Source: Thalassococcus profundi (lineage in GTDB: Bacteria; Pseudomonadota; Alphaproteobacteria; Rhodobacterales; Rhodobacteraceae). From it: DNA of 64,000 nt. Location of the stretch: contig NZ_QPMK01000011.1 of NCBI RefSeq assembly GCF_003344785.1, positions 58,645-122,644 on the forward strand, written 5' to 3'. The notes under the pieces are model-generated. The model ran no database searches. It had not been told where the DNA came from and saw only the letters and a program-made list of their open reading frames with translations. Positions 48,097 through 56,597 of the stretch are shown piece after piece. A program made the position numbers and the translations under genes. Each line of letters starts with the position of its first letter. The first letter of the stretch is position 1.

Positions 48097-48660
48097 ATGC
48101 AGACCGCTTACTTTTTCGGCTACGGGTCGCTGGTGAACCGCCATACCCACATCTACGCCCCCGCCCACCGCGCCACCGTGCAGGGCTGGCGCCGCGCCTG
48201 GCGCGTTGCCGCCGACCGGCAGGTCGCCTTCCTGACGGTGATCCGCGACGACGACTGCGCCATCGATGGGCTGATCGCACCGGTTCCGGATGGCGACTGG
48301 GCGGCGCTGGACCTGCGCGAGGCGGCCTATGACCGGCTGCCCGCCGGCCCGGACCTGGCGCAGTCCGCCGTTCCAGGCGCCGATGTCGCGATCTACGCGA
48401 TCCCGCCGGACCGGCTGCACGCACCGGACGCGGACCACCCGGTGCTGCTGAGCTACATCGACGTGGTGCTGCAGGGCTACCTTCAGGAATACGGGCAGGA
48501 CGGCGCCGAGCGGTTCCTCGACACCACCACCGGCTGGGAGGCGCCGATCCTCAACGACCGCGACGCCCCGCGCTATCCGCGCGCGCAAAGCCTGTCGCCC
48601 GACGAGCATGCCTTCGTCGACGACGCGCTGGCGCGGCTCGGCTGCCGGACCTACGCCTGA
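48097..48660 (+). CDS. gamma-glutamylcyclotransferase-like protein
   Basis: A 187-residue protein of the GGCT/AIG2 fold. The substrate-binding YFFGYGSLVNR motif is at the N-terminus, as in the family. These enzymes convert gamma-glutamyl dipeptides or related compounds to 5-oxoproline; the substrate here is unknown. Its stop overlaps the ATG of the DUF2254 gene by one base. Confidence 0.75.
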   Translation: MQTAYFFGYGSLVNRHTHIYAPAHRATVQGWRRAWRVAADRQVAFLTVIRDDDCAIDGLIAPVPDGDWAALDLREAAYDRLPAGPDLAQSAVPGADVAIYAIPPDRLHAPDADHPVLLSYIDVVLQGYLQEYGQDGAERFLDTTTGWEAPILNDRDAPRYPRAQSLSPDEHAFVDDALARLGCRTYA

Positions 48661-49904
48661 TGGTGTCGAAAGCGCTCATGCTGTTTCTGCGCCTGGCGCG
48701 CCGCCTGGGCGTGCGAGTGGTGCTTATGACGGTGCTGGCACTGATCGCCGTCTTCGTGGCCCCGGCGCTCGACCCGCTCATTCCCGACAGCTTCAAGGAC
48801 CGCTTCGACCGCGACGCGGTGCTGCCGATCCTGAACATCCTCGCCTCCACGATGCTGGCCGCCACGACCTTTTCGCTCGGGGTGATGGTGCAGGCCTTCC
48901 AGTCCGCCGCCGGACAGGCGACGCCGCGCGCCTACCGCATCCTGATGCAGGACGGCACGACGCAGACGGTGCTGGCGACCTTCGTCAGCACCTTCCTCTT
49001 TTCGCTCACCGCCATCGTCATGTTCCGCGCCGAATTCTACGGCGACGCGGCGGCGGTGGTGATCTTCGCGCTCACGGTGCTGAGCATCGCGCTGGTGATC
49101 ATCGCGATCCTGCGCTGGATCGACCACCTGAGCCAGCTCGGCAGCATGGACCACACCCTGCGCATGGTCGAGAACGCCGCGCGGGACTGCCTGAAAACGG
49201 TTGCCGAGGCGCCCTGCCTGGGCGCCAACGATTCGTCGAAGAGCGACGCCCCGCCGCCTGATGCCGTGGCGATCCTCGCGAACCGCTCGGGCTACGTGCA
49301 ATTCGTCAACATGCCCGCCATGCACGAAGCGCTGGAGCGCTGCGACGCGCGCCTGTGGGTCACGGCGCAACCGGGCAGCTACGCTCTGACGGGTGGCGTG
49401 CTGGGATATCTCTCGGGCGCCGATGCCAAGCTGGTCGAAGAGGCAGCGGACCATTTCACCCTCGAACGGGAACGCACGCTGGAACAGGACGCGCGTTTCG
49501 GCCTCATCGTCCTGTCCGAGATCGCCGCCCGTGCCCTGTCGCCGGGCGTCAACGACCCCGGCACCGCCATCGACGTGGTCCAGCGGGTCAAGAACCTGCT
49601 TTGGGATCATGCCCACGAGGAGCGGGCCGAACCGCGCGACATCCGCTACCCCCGCGCCTATGTGCCACGCATCACGGCGGCGGACCTCGTGCAGGATGGC
49701 ATCGACGTGATCATCCGCGATGGCGCCGGCCGGCCGGAGGTGATCGGCACGATCATCAAGGCGCTGAACGATCTGGCCGGCAGCGACTGGCCGCCCCTGG
49801 CCGAGGCTGCGCGCGACACGCTGGACTATGCCCGTGAACATGCAGAGGCCGCCCTGACGCTTCAGGCCGACCGCGAGGCGGTCAGGGAGCTGATCCGGCG
49901 CTAG
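48660..49904 (+). CDS. DUF2254 membrane protein
   Basis: A 414-residue protein with four predicted N-terminal helices (about 20-37, 60-80, 103-125 and 134-152) and a large soluble C-terminal part. Diagnostic segments are SVGVNDPGTA-like SPGVNDPGTAIDVVQR and MVENAARDCLKTV, found in DUF2254 proteins. Function unknown. The stop codon shares CTAG with the stop of the convergent gltX. Confidence 0.8.
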   Translation: MVSKALMLFLRLARRLGVRVVLMTVLALIAVFVAPALDPLIPDSFKDRFDRDAVLPILNILASTMLAATTFSLGVMVQAFQSAAGQATPRAYRILMQDGTTQTVLATFVSTFLFSLTAIVMFRAEFYGDAAAVVIFALTVLSIALVIIAILRWIDHLSQLGSMDHTLRMVENAARDCLKTVAEAPCLGANDSSKSDAPPPDAVAILANRSGYVQFVNMPAMHEALERCDARLWVTAQPGSYALTGGVLGYLSGADAKLVEEAADHFTLERERTLEQDARFGLIVLSEIAARALSPGVNDPGTAIDVVQRVKNLLWDHAHEERAEPRDIRYPRAYVPRITAADLVQDGIDVIIRDGAGRPEVIGTIIKALNDLAGSDWPPLAEAARDTLDYAREHAEAALTLQADREAVRELIRR

Positions 49905-51238
49905 CCCTGCGCCAGGGCGCGCGCCCGCACCACCTGCATCAGCGGCATGACATCGGCCATTTCAGGCCCGCGCTGCTGCCCGGTGACAGCAAGGCGGAGC
50001 GGCATGAAAAGCCCCTTGCCCTTGCGGCCCGTCTTGTCCTTCACCGCAGCGGTCCAGCTGGACCAGGTGTCGGCGTCATAGGGGCCTTCGGGCAGCAATG
50101 CCATCGCCTCGGCGACGAAGTCCCGGTCCTCGTCGGCCACGACCGGCTCCGCCCCGTCGCGGAACATCTGCCACCAAGCCGCAAGGTCCGCGCGGGTGGT
50201 GATGTTCTCGCGGGTGACGCGCCAGAACAGCGCCGCCTTGTCCTCGGGCACGCCCAGTGCCGCGATGTCGTCCGCAACCGCCTCCAGCGGCAGTTGGTGC
50301 AGCTTGCGCGCGGTCAGCGGGAAAAGATCGTTCACGTCGAACTTCGTGGGCGCCGAGCCGAATTGCGCCAGATCGAAGCCGTCGGCGATCTCGTCGAGGC
50401 TCATCCGCAGCTCCACCGGCTGCGACGAGCCCAGCCGCGCCATCAGGCTCAGCAGCGCCTCGGGCTCGATGCCCTGCGCCCGCAGGTCCTTGAGCGCCAG
50501 CGACCCCAGCCGCTTCGACAGGCCCTCGCCCTGCGGCCCGGTCAGCAGGCTGTGGTGGGCAAAGGCCGGCGGCGTGCCGCCCAAAGCCTGGATGATCTGG
50601 ATCTGCGTCGCGGTGTTGGTGACGTGATCGGAGCCGCGCACCACGTGGGTCACGCCCATTTCCGTGTCATCGACCACCGACGCCATGGTATAAAGGTTCT
50701 GCCCGTCCGCCTTGATCAGCACCGGGTCCGACAGGCTGGCCGCGTCGATCGACAGGTCGCCCAGGATGCCATCGGTCCATTCGATACGCTGTTGGTCCAG
50801 CTTGAAGCGCCAGACGCCCGGCCCGCGTTCCTCGCGCAGTTTCGCCTTGTCGTCCTCGGACAGTGCCAGCGCGGCGCGGTCATAGACCGGCGGACGGCCC
50901 ATGTTGAGCTGCTTCTTGCGCTTGAGGTCGAGCTCTGTCGGCGTCTCGAACGCCTCGTAGAGCCGCCCCATGTCGCGCAGCTTGTCCGCGGCCTCGGCAT
51001 AGCGGTCAAGCCGTTCGGATTGCCGTTCCACCCGGTCCCAGGTCAGGCCCAGCCATTCCAGGTCGCGCTTGATCTGGTCCACGTATTCCTGCTTCGACCG
51101 CACAGGGTCGGTGTCGTCGATGCGCAGGATGAACTGCCCCCCGGCCTTGCGGGCGATCAGGTAGTTGAAAAGCGCGGTGCGCAGGTTGCCCACGTGGATG
51201 TATCCGGTGGGCGACGGGGCGAAACGGGTGGTGGTCAT
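49901..51238 (-). CDS. gltX: glutamyl-tRNA synthetase
   Basis: A 445-residue class I GluRS. The HIGH-type motif is in RFAPSPTGYIHVGNLRTALF and the KMSKS-type motif is GLSKRLG. The discriminating GluRS features (no Zn-finger) and the C-terminal anticodon-binding domain of standard length are present. Alphaproteobacteria often encode two GluRS genes; which copy this is cannot be told. The start at ATG 51238 gives the usual N-terminus MTTTRFAPSPTG. It lies 29 bp downstream of an MFS gene. Confidence 0.94.
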   Translation of the reverse strand: MTTTRFAPSPTGYIHVGNLRTALFNYLIARKAGGQFILRIDDTDPVRSKQEYVDQIKRDLEWLGLTWDRVERQSERLDRYAEAADKLRDMGRLYEAFETPTELDLKRKKQLNMGRPPVYDRAALALSEDDKAKLREERGPGVWRFKLDQQRIEWTDGILGDLSIDAASLSDPVLIKADGQNLYTMASVVDDTEMGVTHVVRGSDHVTNTATQIQIIQALGGTPPAFAHHSLLTGPQGEGLSKRLGSLALKDLRAQGIEPEALLSLMARLGSSQPVELRMSLDEIADGFDLAQFGSAPTKFDVNDLFPLTARKLHQLPLEAVADDIAALGVPEDKAALFWRVTRENITTRADLAAWWQMFRDGAEPVVADEDRDFVAEAMALLPEGPYDADTWSSWTAAVKDKTGRKGKGLFMPLRLAVTGQQRGPEMADVMPLMQVVRARALAQG

Positions 51239-51267
51239 CGGGCTGTCTCCTGTTGGCGGATGCCTTT

Positions 51268-52485
51268 TCACAGGTCGCGGCTTTTGTCCATATCCGCGGG
51301 CCAGAGCCGCCACGCCGCGCAAAGGCCCAGCGCCGCCAGCGCGCTCAGCAGCGCCAGCGCCGCCCCCATGCCCAGCCGGTCCCCGGCCCAGCCCGCCAGC
51401 GGGTAGGTGATGAGCCAGCAGGCATGGCTGAGCGCGAATTGCGCCGCGAAGAGCGCCGGCCGGTCCGCCGGTCCGGACGACCGCCGCAGCAGCCGTCCCG
51501 ATGGCGTCAGAACCCCCGCATAACAGGCGCCCAGGCCGGCCCAGAGCAGCAGGAACACCGGCCAGGCCGGCAGCCCCGCCACGGCCAGCCAGATCGCCAG
51601 CGCCACGGTGAGTGCGGTCTGGCAGACCCCGGCCACGATCATCACGGGGCGGTCGCCGCACCGCTCCAGCACCCGCGGCAGCGCCAGCGCCGCCGTCATC
51701 GACCCCGCCCCGTAAGCGGCCATAGCCAGGGCCAGCGCCGCGTCGCCGCGGCCGAACCCGGCGCGCACCAGCACCACCGTGTTGACCAGCACGAAGGCCC
51801 CTGCCGCCGCCGCGCCCAGCGTCAGCGCCAGCAACCCGCGCAGCCGCGGCGTCGCGAGGTAGATGCGGATGCCGCGCGACACCCGCTCACGAAACGGCGC
51901 CGCATCCGCGCCGCCCGGCTCCGGCAGCACCGTCGCGAGCACCAGCGCCGCCGAGGCGGCGAATCCCAGCGCCGTCCCCCAGAAGAGCGCCGGATAGGCC
52001 GCAACGCCCAGAAGCGCCGCCGCCAGCATCGGGCTGGTGAGGTTCTCGAGGTCATAGGCCAGCCGCGACAGCGACAGCGCCCGCGTGTAGTCGCCCTCGT
52101 CCGGCAGGATGTCCGGCAGCACCGCCTGGTAGGCCGGCGTGAAGGTGGCCGAGGCGCTCTGCAGCACGAAGATCAGCACATAGACCTGCCAAAGCGCGTC
52201 CACGAAGGGCAGGCAGAGCGCCACGGCGACCCGCACGACATCGGCCCCCACCAGCACCGCGCGGCGCGGCAGGCGCACCGCCCAGGCCTGCGCCAGCGGC
52301 GACAGCCCCACGTAGGCCACCATCTTGATCGTGTAGACGAGGCCCAGCACCGCGCCCGCCCGCGCCCCCGCGAGGTCATAGGCCAGAAGCCCCAGCGCCA
52401 CGGTCAGCAGACCGGTGCCGGACAGGGCCACGACCTGCGCCGCGAAAAGCTTCACGTAGACGGGGTTGCTCAGCAGCGCCTTCAT
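51268..52485 (-). CDS. MFS transporter
   Basis: A 405-residue protein with about twelve hydrophobic helices and short cytoplasmic loops of the major facilitator superfamily. The loop 2-3 region (AQAWAVRLPRRAVLVGADVVR) resembles the MFS motif A, and the QSASATFTPAYQAVLPD segment is typical of the enterobactin-exporter/macrolide-efflux-like subgroup. Substrate unknown. It is divergent from thpR with a 45-bp spacer. Confidence 0.87.
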   Translation of the reverse strand: MKALLSNPVYVKLFAAQVVALSGTGLLTVALGLLAYDLAGARAGAVLGLVYTIKMVAYVGLSPLAQAWAVRLPRRAVLVGADVVRVAVALCLPFVDALWQVYVLIFVLQSASATFTPAYQAVLPDILPDEGDYTRALSLSRLAYDLENLTSPMLAAALLGVAAYPALFWGTALGFAASAALVLATVLPEPGGADAAPFRERVSRGIRIYLATPRLRGLLALTLGAAAAGAFVLVNTVVLVRAGFGRGDAALALAMAAYGAGSMTAALALPRVLERCGDRPVMIVAGVCQTALTVALAIWLAVAGLPAWPVFLLLWAGLGACYAGVLTPSGRLLRRSSGPADRPALFAAQFALSHACWLITYPLAGWAGDRLGMGAALALLSALAALGLCAAWRLWPADMDKSRDL

Positions 52486-52530
52486 GGGCCAAACCTACGC
52501 CAAGCCCCGTCCCGGTCAACGAGCCAAACC

Positions 52531-53097
52531 ATGCGCGCCTTCATCGCCCTGCCCCTGCCGTCCTCGGATGCCGCCGTGATCGAGGCGGCGCAGGACCGGC
52601 TGCCGGTCGGGCGCTGCACCGATCCCGAGACGCTACACCTGACGCTGGCCTTCCTGGGCGAGCAACCGATCCCGGTGCTCGAAGACCTGCACGAGATCCT
52701 GTCGGCACTGCACGCCCCGGCCTTCGACCTCACCCTGTCGGGCTTCATCAGCCTCGGCGGCGACGGCGGTCACGCGCTGGCGCTGGAAGCCGAGGCCAGC
52801 CCCGCGCTCAGCGACCTGCACGCCCGGATCAAGAGCCGGTGCGCCGGGCTCGGCCTCGACCTGCCGCGCCGCCGCTTCCGCCCGCATGTGACGCTGGCGC
52901 GCCTGCCCGGACGCCAATCGCCCGAGGACAGGGCCCGGCTCGCCGCCTTCCTCGCGCGGGAAAACCTGTTGCGGCTCGACGGCATCCACATCGACCGCTT
53001 CGGGCTTTACGGCTCCACCCTGCACCGCGACGGCGCCCGCCACGAACTGCTCGAAACCTATCCGCTGGGCGCCGCCCCCCCTGCTTCTCCGGTTTGA
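52531..53097 (+). CDS. thpR: RNA 2',3'-cyclic phosphodiesterase
   Basis: A 188-residue 2H phosphoesterase. The two catalytic HxTx motifs are H36-L-T-L and H119-V-T-L. ThpR opens 2',3'-cyclic phosphates on RNA and can ligate tRNA halves in vitro. The start MRAFIALPLP is the family standard. The stop codon lies within a 20-bp intergenic element shared with the hemF downstream region. Confidence 0.92.
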   Translation: MRAFIALPLPSSDAAVIEAAQDRLPVGRCTDPETLHLTLAFLGEQPIPVLEDLHEILSALHAPAFDLTLSGFISLGGDGGHALALEAEASPALSDLHARIKSRCAGLGLDLPRRRFRPHVTLARLPGRQSPEDRARLAAFLARENLLRLDGIHIDRFGLYGSTLHRDGARHELLETYPLGAAPPASPV

Positions 53098-53196
53098 AAA
53101 TACCTCGGGGGGAGGCCCCTTCGGGCCGGCGGGGGCAGCGCCCCCGACGCGCGGCACGCGCGTCACCCCCCCAACCAGCCGCGCGGCACGCGCGTC
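53087..53196. repeat. hairpin and direct-repeat block after thpR
   Basis: In order: a 20-base element CTCCGGTTTGAAAATACCTC (53087-53106; 19 of 20 bases match the reverse complement of 12073-12092), hairpins GGCCC-CTTC-GGGCC (53114-53127) and GGGGGC-AGC-GCCCCC (53131-53145), and a 17-base direct repeat (53148-53164 and 53180-53196, period 32). Probably termination or mRNA 3'-end structures. Confidence 0.65.
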
Positions 53197-53294
53197 CTGA
53201 CACCGCCAAAATCACGCTGCACGCAGACCAGACCCTCAGGGATGCCGCCACCAAGCCGATTGAACCTCCGCCACGGACACGCCATATCCCGCAG

Positions 53295-53684
53295 ATGCCC
53301 GATCCCGATCTCGATCACTTCCACCGTATCGCCCGCCAGACGCTGGACGACCTGCCCGAGGCCTTTGCCCGCGGCGCGGCGGATCTGGTGCTGCAAGTGG
53401 TGGATTGGCCCGACGACCGGATGCTGCGGGAGCTCGACATCGACGATCCGCTCGACCTCACCGGGCTCTACGACGGCATCCCGATGACCGAGAAATCGAC
53501 CTTCGATCCCGCGCCCTTTCCCGACACGGTCTGGCTGTTCCGCGAACCGATCCTGCAGGAATGGCGCGACCGCGGCGACGTGGAGCTCGACGCGCTGATC
53601 GCCCATGTGACCATCCACGAGGTGGCGCATCACTTCGGCTGGTCCGACGACGACATCGCCACCATCGACCAGTGGTGGCTCTAG
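53295..53684 (+). CDS. zincin-like metallopeptidase (MPN/DUF1025-like)
   Basis: A 129-residue protein with the zinc-binding motif H108-E-V-A-H112 followed by FGWSDDDI, the hallmark of the small metallopeptidase family common in proteobacteria and actinobacteria. Activity is unproven in the family. ATG 53295 is chosen because it gives the compact domain; no clear ribosome site is visible. It ends three bases before the convergent glycosyltransferase. Confidence 0.85.
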   Translation: MPDPDLDHFHRIARQTLDDLPEAFARGAADLVLQVVDWPDDRMLRELDIDDPLDLTGLYDGIPMTEKSTFDPAPFPDTVWLFREPILQEWRDRGDVELDALIAHVTIHEVAHHFGWSDDDIATIDQWWL

Positions 53685-53687
53685 CAC

Positions 53688-54731
53688 CTATCCGGCAGCC
53701 AGGATCGCCTCCATCCGTTCCACGAACCGCTTGGGCGACAGTTCGGACTCGGCGGTGGCGCGGGCGGCGGCGGACATGGCGCGGCGCGTTCCGGCATCGT
53801 GCAGGAGCGGCTCCAGGCCCCCCCGCAGCGCGGTCGGGTCCTGCATATCGACAATCACCCCGTCGGTGCCGCCGGTCAGGTAGCCGGCACTCCCTGACTG
53901 CGCCGAGATCACCGGAATGGTGCCGAAGGCCATGCCTTCGACCGGGGCAAAGCCCAAGGGCTCGTCGACCGACGGCAATACGCAGATCGCATGATCGGCA
54001 AAGAGCCGGGGCATCTCCGCATAGGGCACCTCGGCCCGCATCTCGATCCAGTCGCGGGCATCGACGGCCTGTTGCAGCGTGTCGTGGTAGCTGGCGCCGT
54101 CGGCGAAATTGACACGGTTGAGCGATCCGACCAGCGTCAGCCGCGCTACCTCACCACCACCCAGCGCCTCCAGCGCCTCGATCAGCGGCAAATGGTTCTT
54201 GCGCGGACTGCCCAGCTTGCCGACGCAGAGCACGGGAACCGGCGTCTGCCGCAGCACCGCGTCGGTCACGGCGACATCGGCCCAGCGCGTCACCGGCCAG
54301 GGCAGGAAATGCGCCGCCCCGTGCCGTTCCGCGCGGTCGCCGGGTGTCCGTACCGGTGTCACCCGCTGCCCTGGCAGCCCGCGCCACCAGTGCAGCAGCC
54401 GCTGCTTCGCAGTCGGCGCACCGTCCAGCGTCAGCAAGTCGTAGCGCATCGCCCGCAGGCCCTGTTGCCGGGCGACCTTCGCCGCCTGACGCGACAGGTC
54501 CGCCGCGGTGCGGATGAACAGCAGATCGGGCTTGAGCCGCCGCAAGGTCTCTTTCACCGCCCCCGGCTCCGGCGTGGTGCCCAGCAGGATCGGGGTCAGG
54601 CGGCTGTGATCCTCGCCGCTGCCCGCTCCGGTCGCCAGCACGCTGACCACATGGCCCGCGTCCAGCAAGGCGGCGGTGGCGTGAAAGAGGTTGGTGTGGA
54701 ACCGCGGCACCACAAAGGCGATATGGGCCAT
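53688..54731 (-). CDS. glycosyltransferase, GT4-like
   Basis: A 347-residue GT-B-fold enzyme. The C-terminal Rossmann half includes VLCVGKLGSPRKNHLPLIEAL, a donor-binding segment, and the EPLGFAPVEGMAFGTIPVIS block, the E-x7-E motif of retaining GT4 enzymes. The N-terminal acceptor half starts IAFVVPRFHTNLFHATAALL. Acceptor and sugar are unknown. It follows nadE with three bases between them, so the two form one transcript. Confidence 0.83.
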   Translation of the reverse strand: MAHIAFVVPRFHTNLFHATAALLDAGHVVSVLATGAGSGEDHSRLTPILLGTTPEPGAVKETLRRLKPDLLFIRTAADLSRQAAKVARQQGLRAMRYDLLTLDGAPTAKQRLLHWWRGLPGQRVTPVRTPGDRAERHGAAHFLPWPVTRWADVAVTDAVLRQTPVPVLCVGKLGSPRKNHLPLIEALEALGGGEVARLTLVGSLNRVNFADGASYHDTLQQAVDARDWIEMRAEVPYAEMPRLFADHAICVLPSVDEPLGFAPVEGMAFGTIPVISAQSGSAGYLTGGTDGVIVDMQDPTALRGGLEPLLHDAGTRRAMSAAARATAESELSPKRFVERMEAILAAG

Positions 54732-54734
54732 GGC

Positions 54735-56396
54735 CTACCCCGACGGATCGCGGAAACGGTTGACGATGGGATAGCGCCGGTCGAGCCAGAACGCCCGTTT
54801 GCTCAGCCGCGCGCCGGGGGCCGACTGGAAGCGCTTGTATTCGCTGATATACAGCAGGTGCTCGACCTTCTTGGCATCGGTGCGGTCATAGCCCGCCGCC
54901 ACGCAATCCTCGATGCTGCCATCGTCGTCGACGAGGATCTGCAGGATGCCGTCGAGCACCGGGTAATCGGGCAACGAATCACTGTCCTTCTGGTCGGCGC
55001 GCAGCTCCGCCGACGGCGGCTTCGAGATCACGCGCTCGGGCATGACCGCGCCCTCGGGGCCCTTCATCCAGTCGCGGAAATGCGCGTTGCGCCAGCGGCA
55101 GATCTCGAAGACGCGGGTCTTGTAGAGATCCTTGATCGGATTGTAGCCGCCCGCCATGTCGCCATAGATCGTGGCGTAGCCGACCGCCACCTCGGACTTG
55201 TTGCCGGTGGTGAGCAGCATCTCTCCGAACTTGTTCGACAGCGCCATCAGCAGCAGCCCGCGCAGGCGAGACTGGATGTTCTCTTCGGTCAGGTCCTCGT
55301 CGCGGCCCTCGAACAGCGGCGCAAGCGTCGCGGCGATCGCGGCGCGGCTTTCGGAAATGGGAACGTAGTCGTAGTGACAGCCCAGCATCTCGGCCACGGC
55401 CTTGGCATCCTCGAGCGAATGTTCGGAGGTGTATTCCGAGGGCAGCATCACGCAGCGCACGTTTTCCGACCCGAGCGCATCCACCGCGATGGCCGCGACG
55501 ATGGCGCTGTCGACCCCGCCCGACAGGCCCAGCAGCACCTTGCCGAAACCGGTCTTGGCGCAATAATCGCGCAGCGCCGTGACCATGACGCGGTAGTCCT
55601 GCTCCATCGCGTCGGGATGCTGCGTGAAGATGCCCGGCACCGCGCGCCAGCCGTCGGCCCCGCGTTCCATGTCCACATGCGCCACCATCTCGTCGAAGAC
55701 CGGCAGCTGCACCGCCATCTGCCCGCCGGGGTTCAGCACGAAGGACCCGCCGTCGAAGACTTGGTCGTCCTGCCCGCCCACCATGTTGAGGTAGAGGAGC
55801 GGCAGGCCGGTCTCGACCACCCGGGCCACCATGTGGTTGAGCCGCGTCTCGTACTTGCCGCGGTGGTAGGGCGATCCGTTGGGCACCAGCAGGAATTCGG
55901 CACCGGTCTCGGCCAGGGTTTCGGCGACATCCTCGTACCAGGCGTCTTCGCAGACCGGGCTGCCGATGCGGGTGTTGCCCACCGCGTAGGGTCCGCCCAG
56001 CGGCCCCGAATCGAAGACCCGCACCTCGTCGAAGACGTCATCGTTGGGCAGGTGGTGCTTGAGAACGGTCGAAGCGATCTGCCCGGCCCGGCAGATGAAA
56101 TAGGCGTTGTAGAGCTCCGTGCCCTCGACCCACGGCCCGCCGATCGCCAGCGCCGGACCGTCGGCGCAGTCCGCCGCCAGCGCCCGCAGCTGGCGGATCG
56201 CCTCGGTGTGGAAGGCGGGCTTCATCACCAGGTCCTGGGTGTTGTAGCCGGTGATGAACATCTCGGGCAGCGCCACGAGGTCGGCGCCCGCCTCGCGGCC
56301 CTCTTCCCAGGCGGCGCGCGCCTGCGCGGCATTGCCCGCAAGATCGCCCACCACGGGATTGAGCTGCGCCAGTGTCACCCGGAAGCGGTCCGCCAT
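54735..56396 (-). CDS. nadE: glutamine-dependent NAD+ synthetase
   Basis: A 553-residue two-domain enzyme. The N-terminal nitrilase-type glutaminase has its Glu-Lys-Cys set in LPEMF, KHHLPN and VCEDAWYED; the C-terminal synthetase has the P-loop LLGLSGGVDSAIVA. It amidates NaAD to NAD, completing the pathway begun by NadD at 27502. The start at 56396 (MADRFRVTLAQ) is the family norm; in-frame ATGs six and seven codons upstream are possible. Confidence 0.94.
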   Translation of the reverse strand: MADRFRVTLAQLNPVVGDLAGNAAQARAAWEEGREAGADLVALPEMFITGYNTQDLVMKPAFHTEAIRQLRALAADCADGPALAIGGPWVEGTELYNAYFICRAGQIASTVLKHHLPNDDVFDEVRVFDSGPLGGPYAVGNTRIGSPVCEDAWYEDVAETLAETGAEFLLVPNGSPYHRGKYETRLNHMVARVVETGLPLLYLNMVGGQDDQVFDGGSFVLNPGGQMAVQLPVFDEMVAHVDMERGADGWRAVPGIFTQHPDAMEQDYRVMVTALRDYCAKTGFGKVLLGLSGGVDSAIVAAIAVDALGSENVRCVMLPSEYTSEHSLEDAKAVAEMLGCHYDYVPISESRAAIAATLAPLFEGRDEDLTEENIQSRLRGLLLMALSNKFGEMLLTTGNKSEVAVGYATIYGDMAGGYNPIKDLYKTRVFEICRWRNAHFRDWMKGPEGAVMPERVISKPPSAELRADQKDSDSLPDYPVLDGILQILVDDDGSIEDCVAAGYDRTDAKKVEHLLYISEYKRFQSAPGARLSKRAFWLDRRYPIVNRFRDPSG

Positions 56397-56597
56397 GCCA
56401 AAGCTGCCTTTCATCACGTTTCCGCCACCACATAGCAGAACCTCGCCCGAGGGGAAGCACCCCGGACCGCATCGCCCCGGTTAAGCATTGCCCCTGCCCC
56501 GCCGCTCCTTTACCTTTTACGACAAAGGCCGGCGGGCATCCCGACGCCTCCGGTCGCAGGCACAAAGCGCCCAATCTCTAGAGCAGGCAGATCACGC

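Noticed and set aside
53991-56435. Long plus-strand open frame opposite the glycosyltransferase and nadE
   Set aside because: Antisense artefact of high GC content; both minus-strand genes have intact catalytic motifs.
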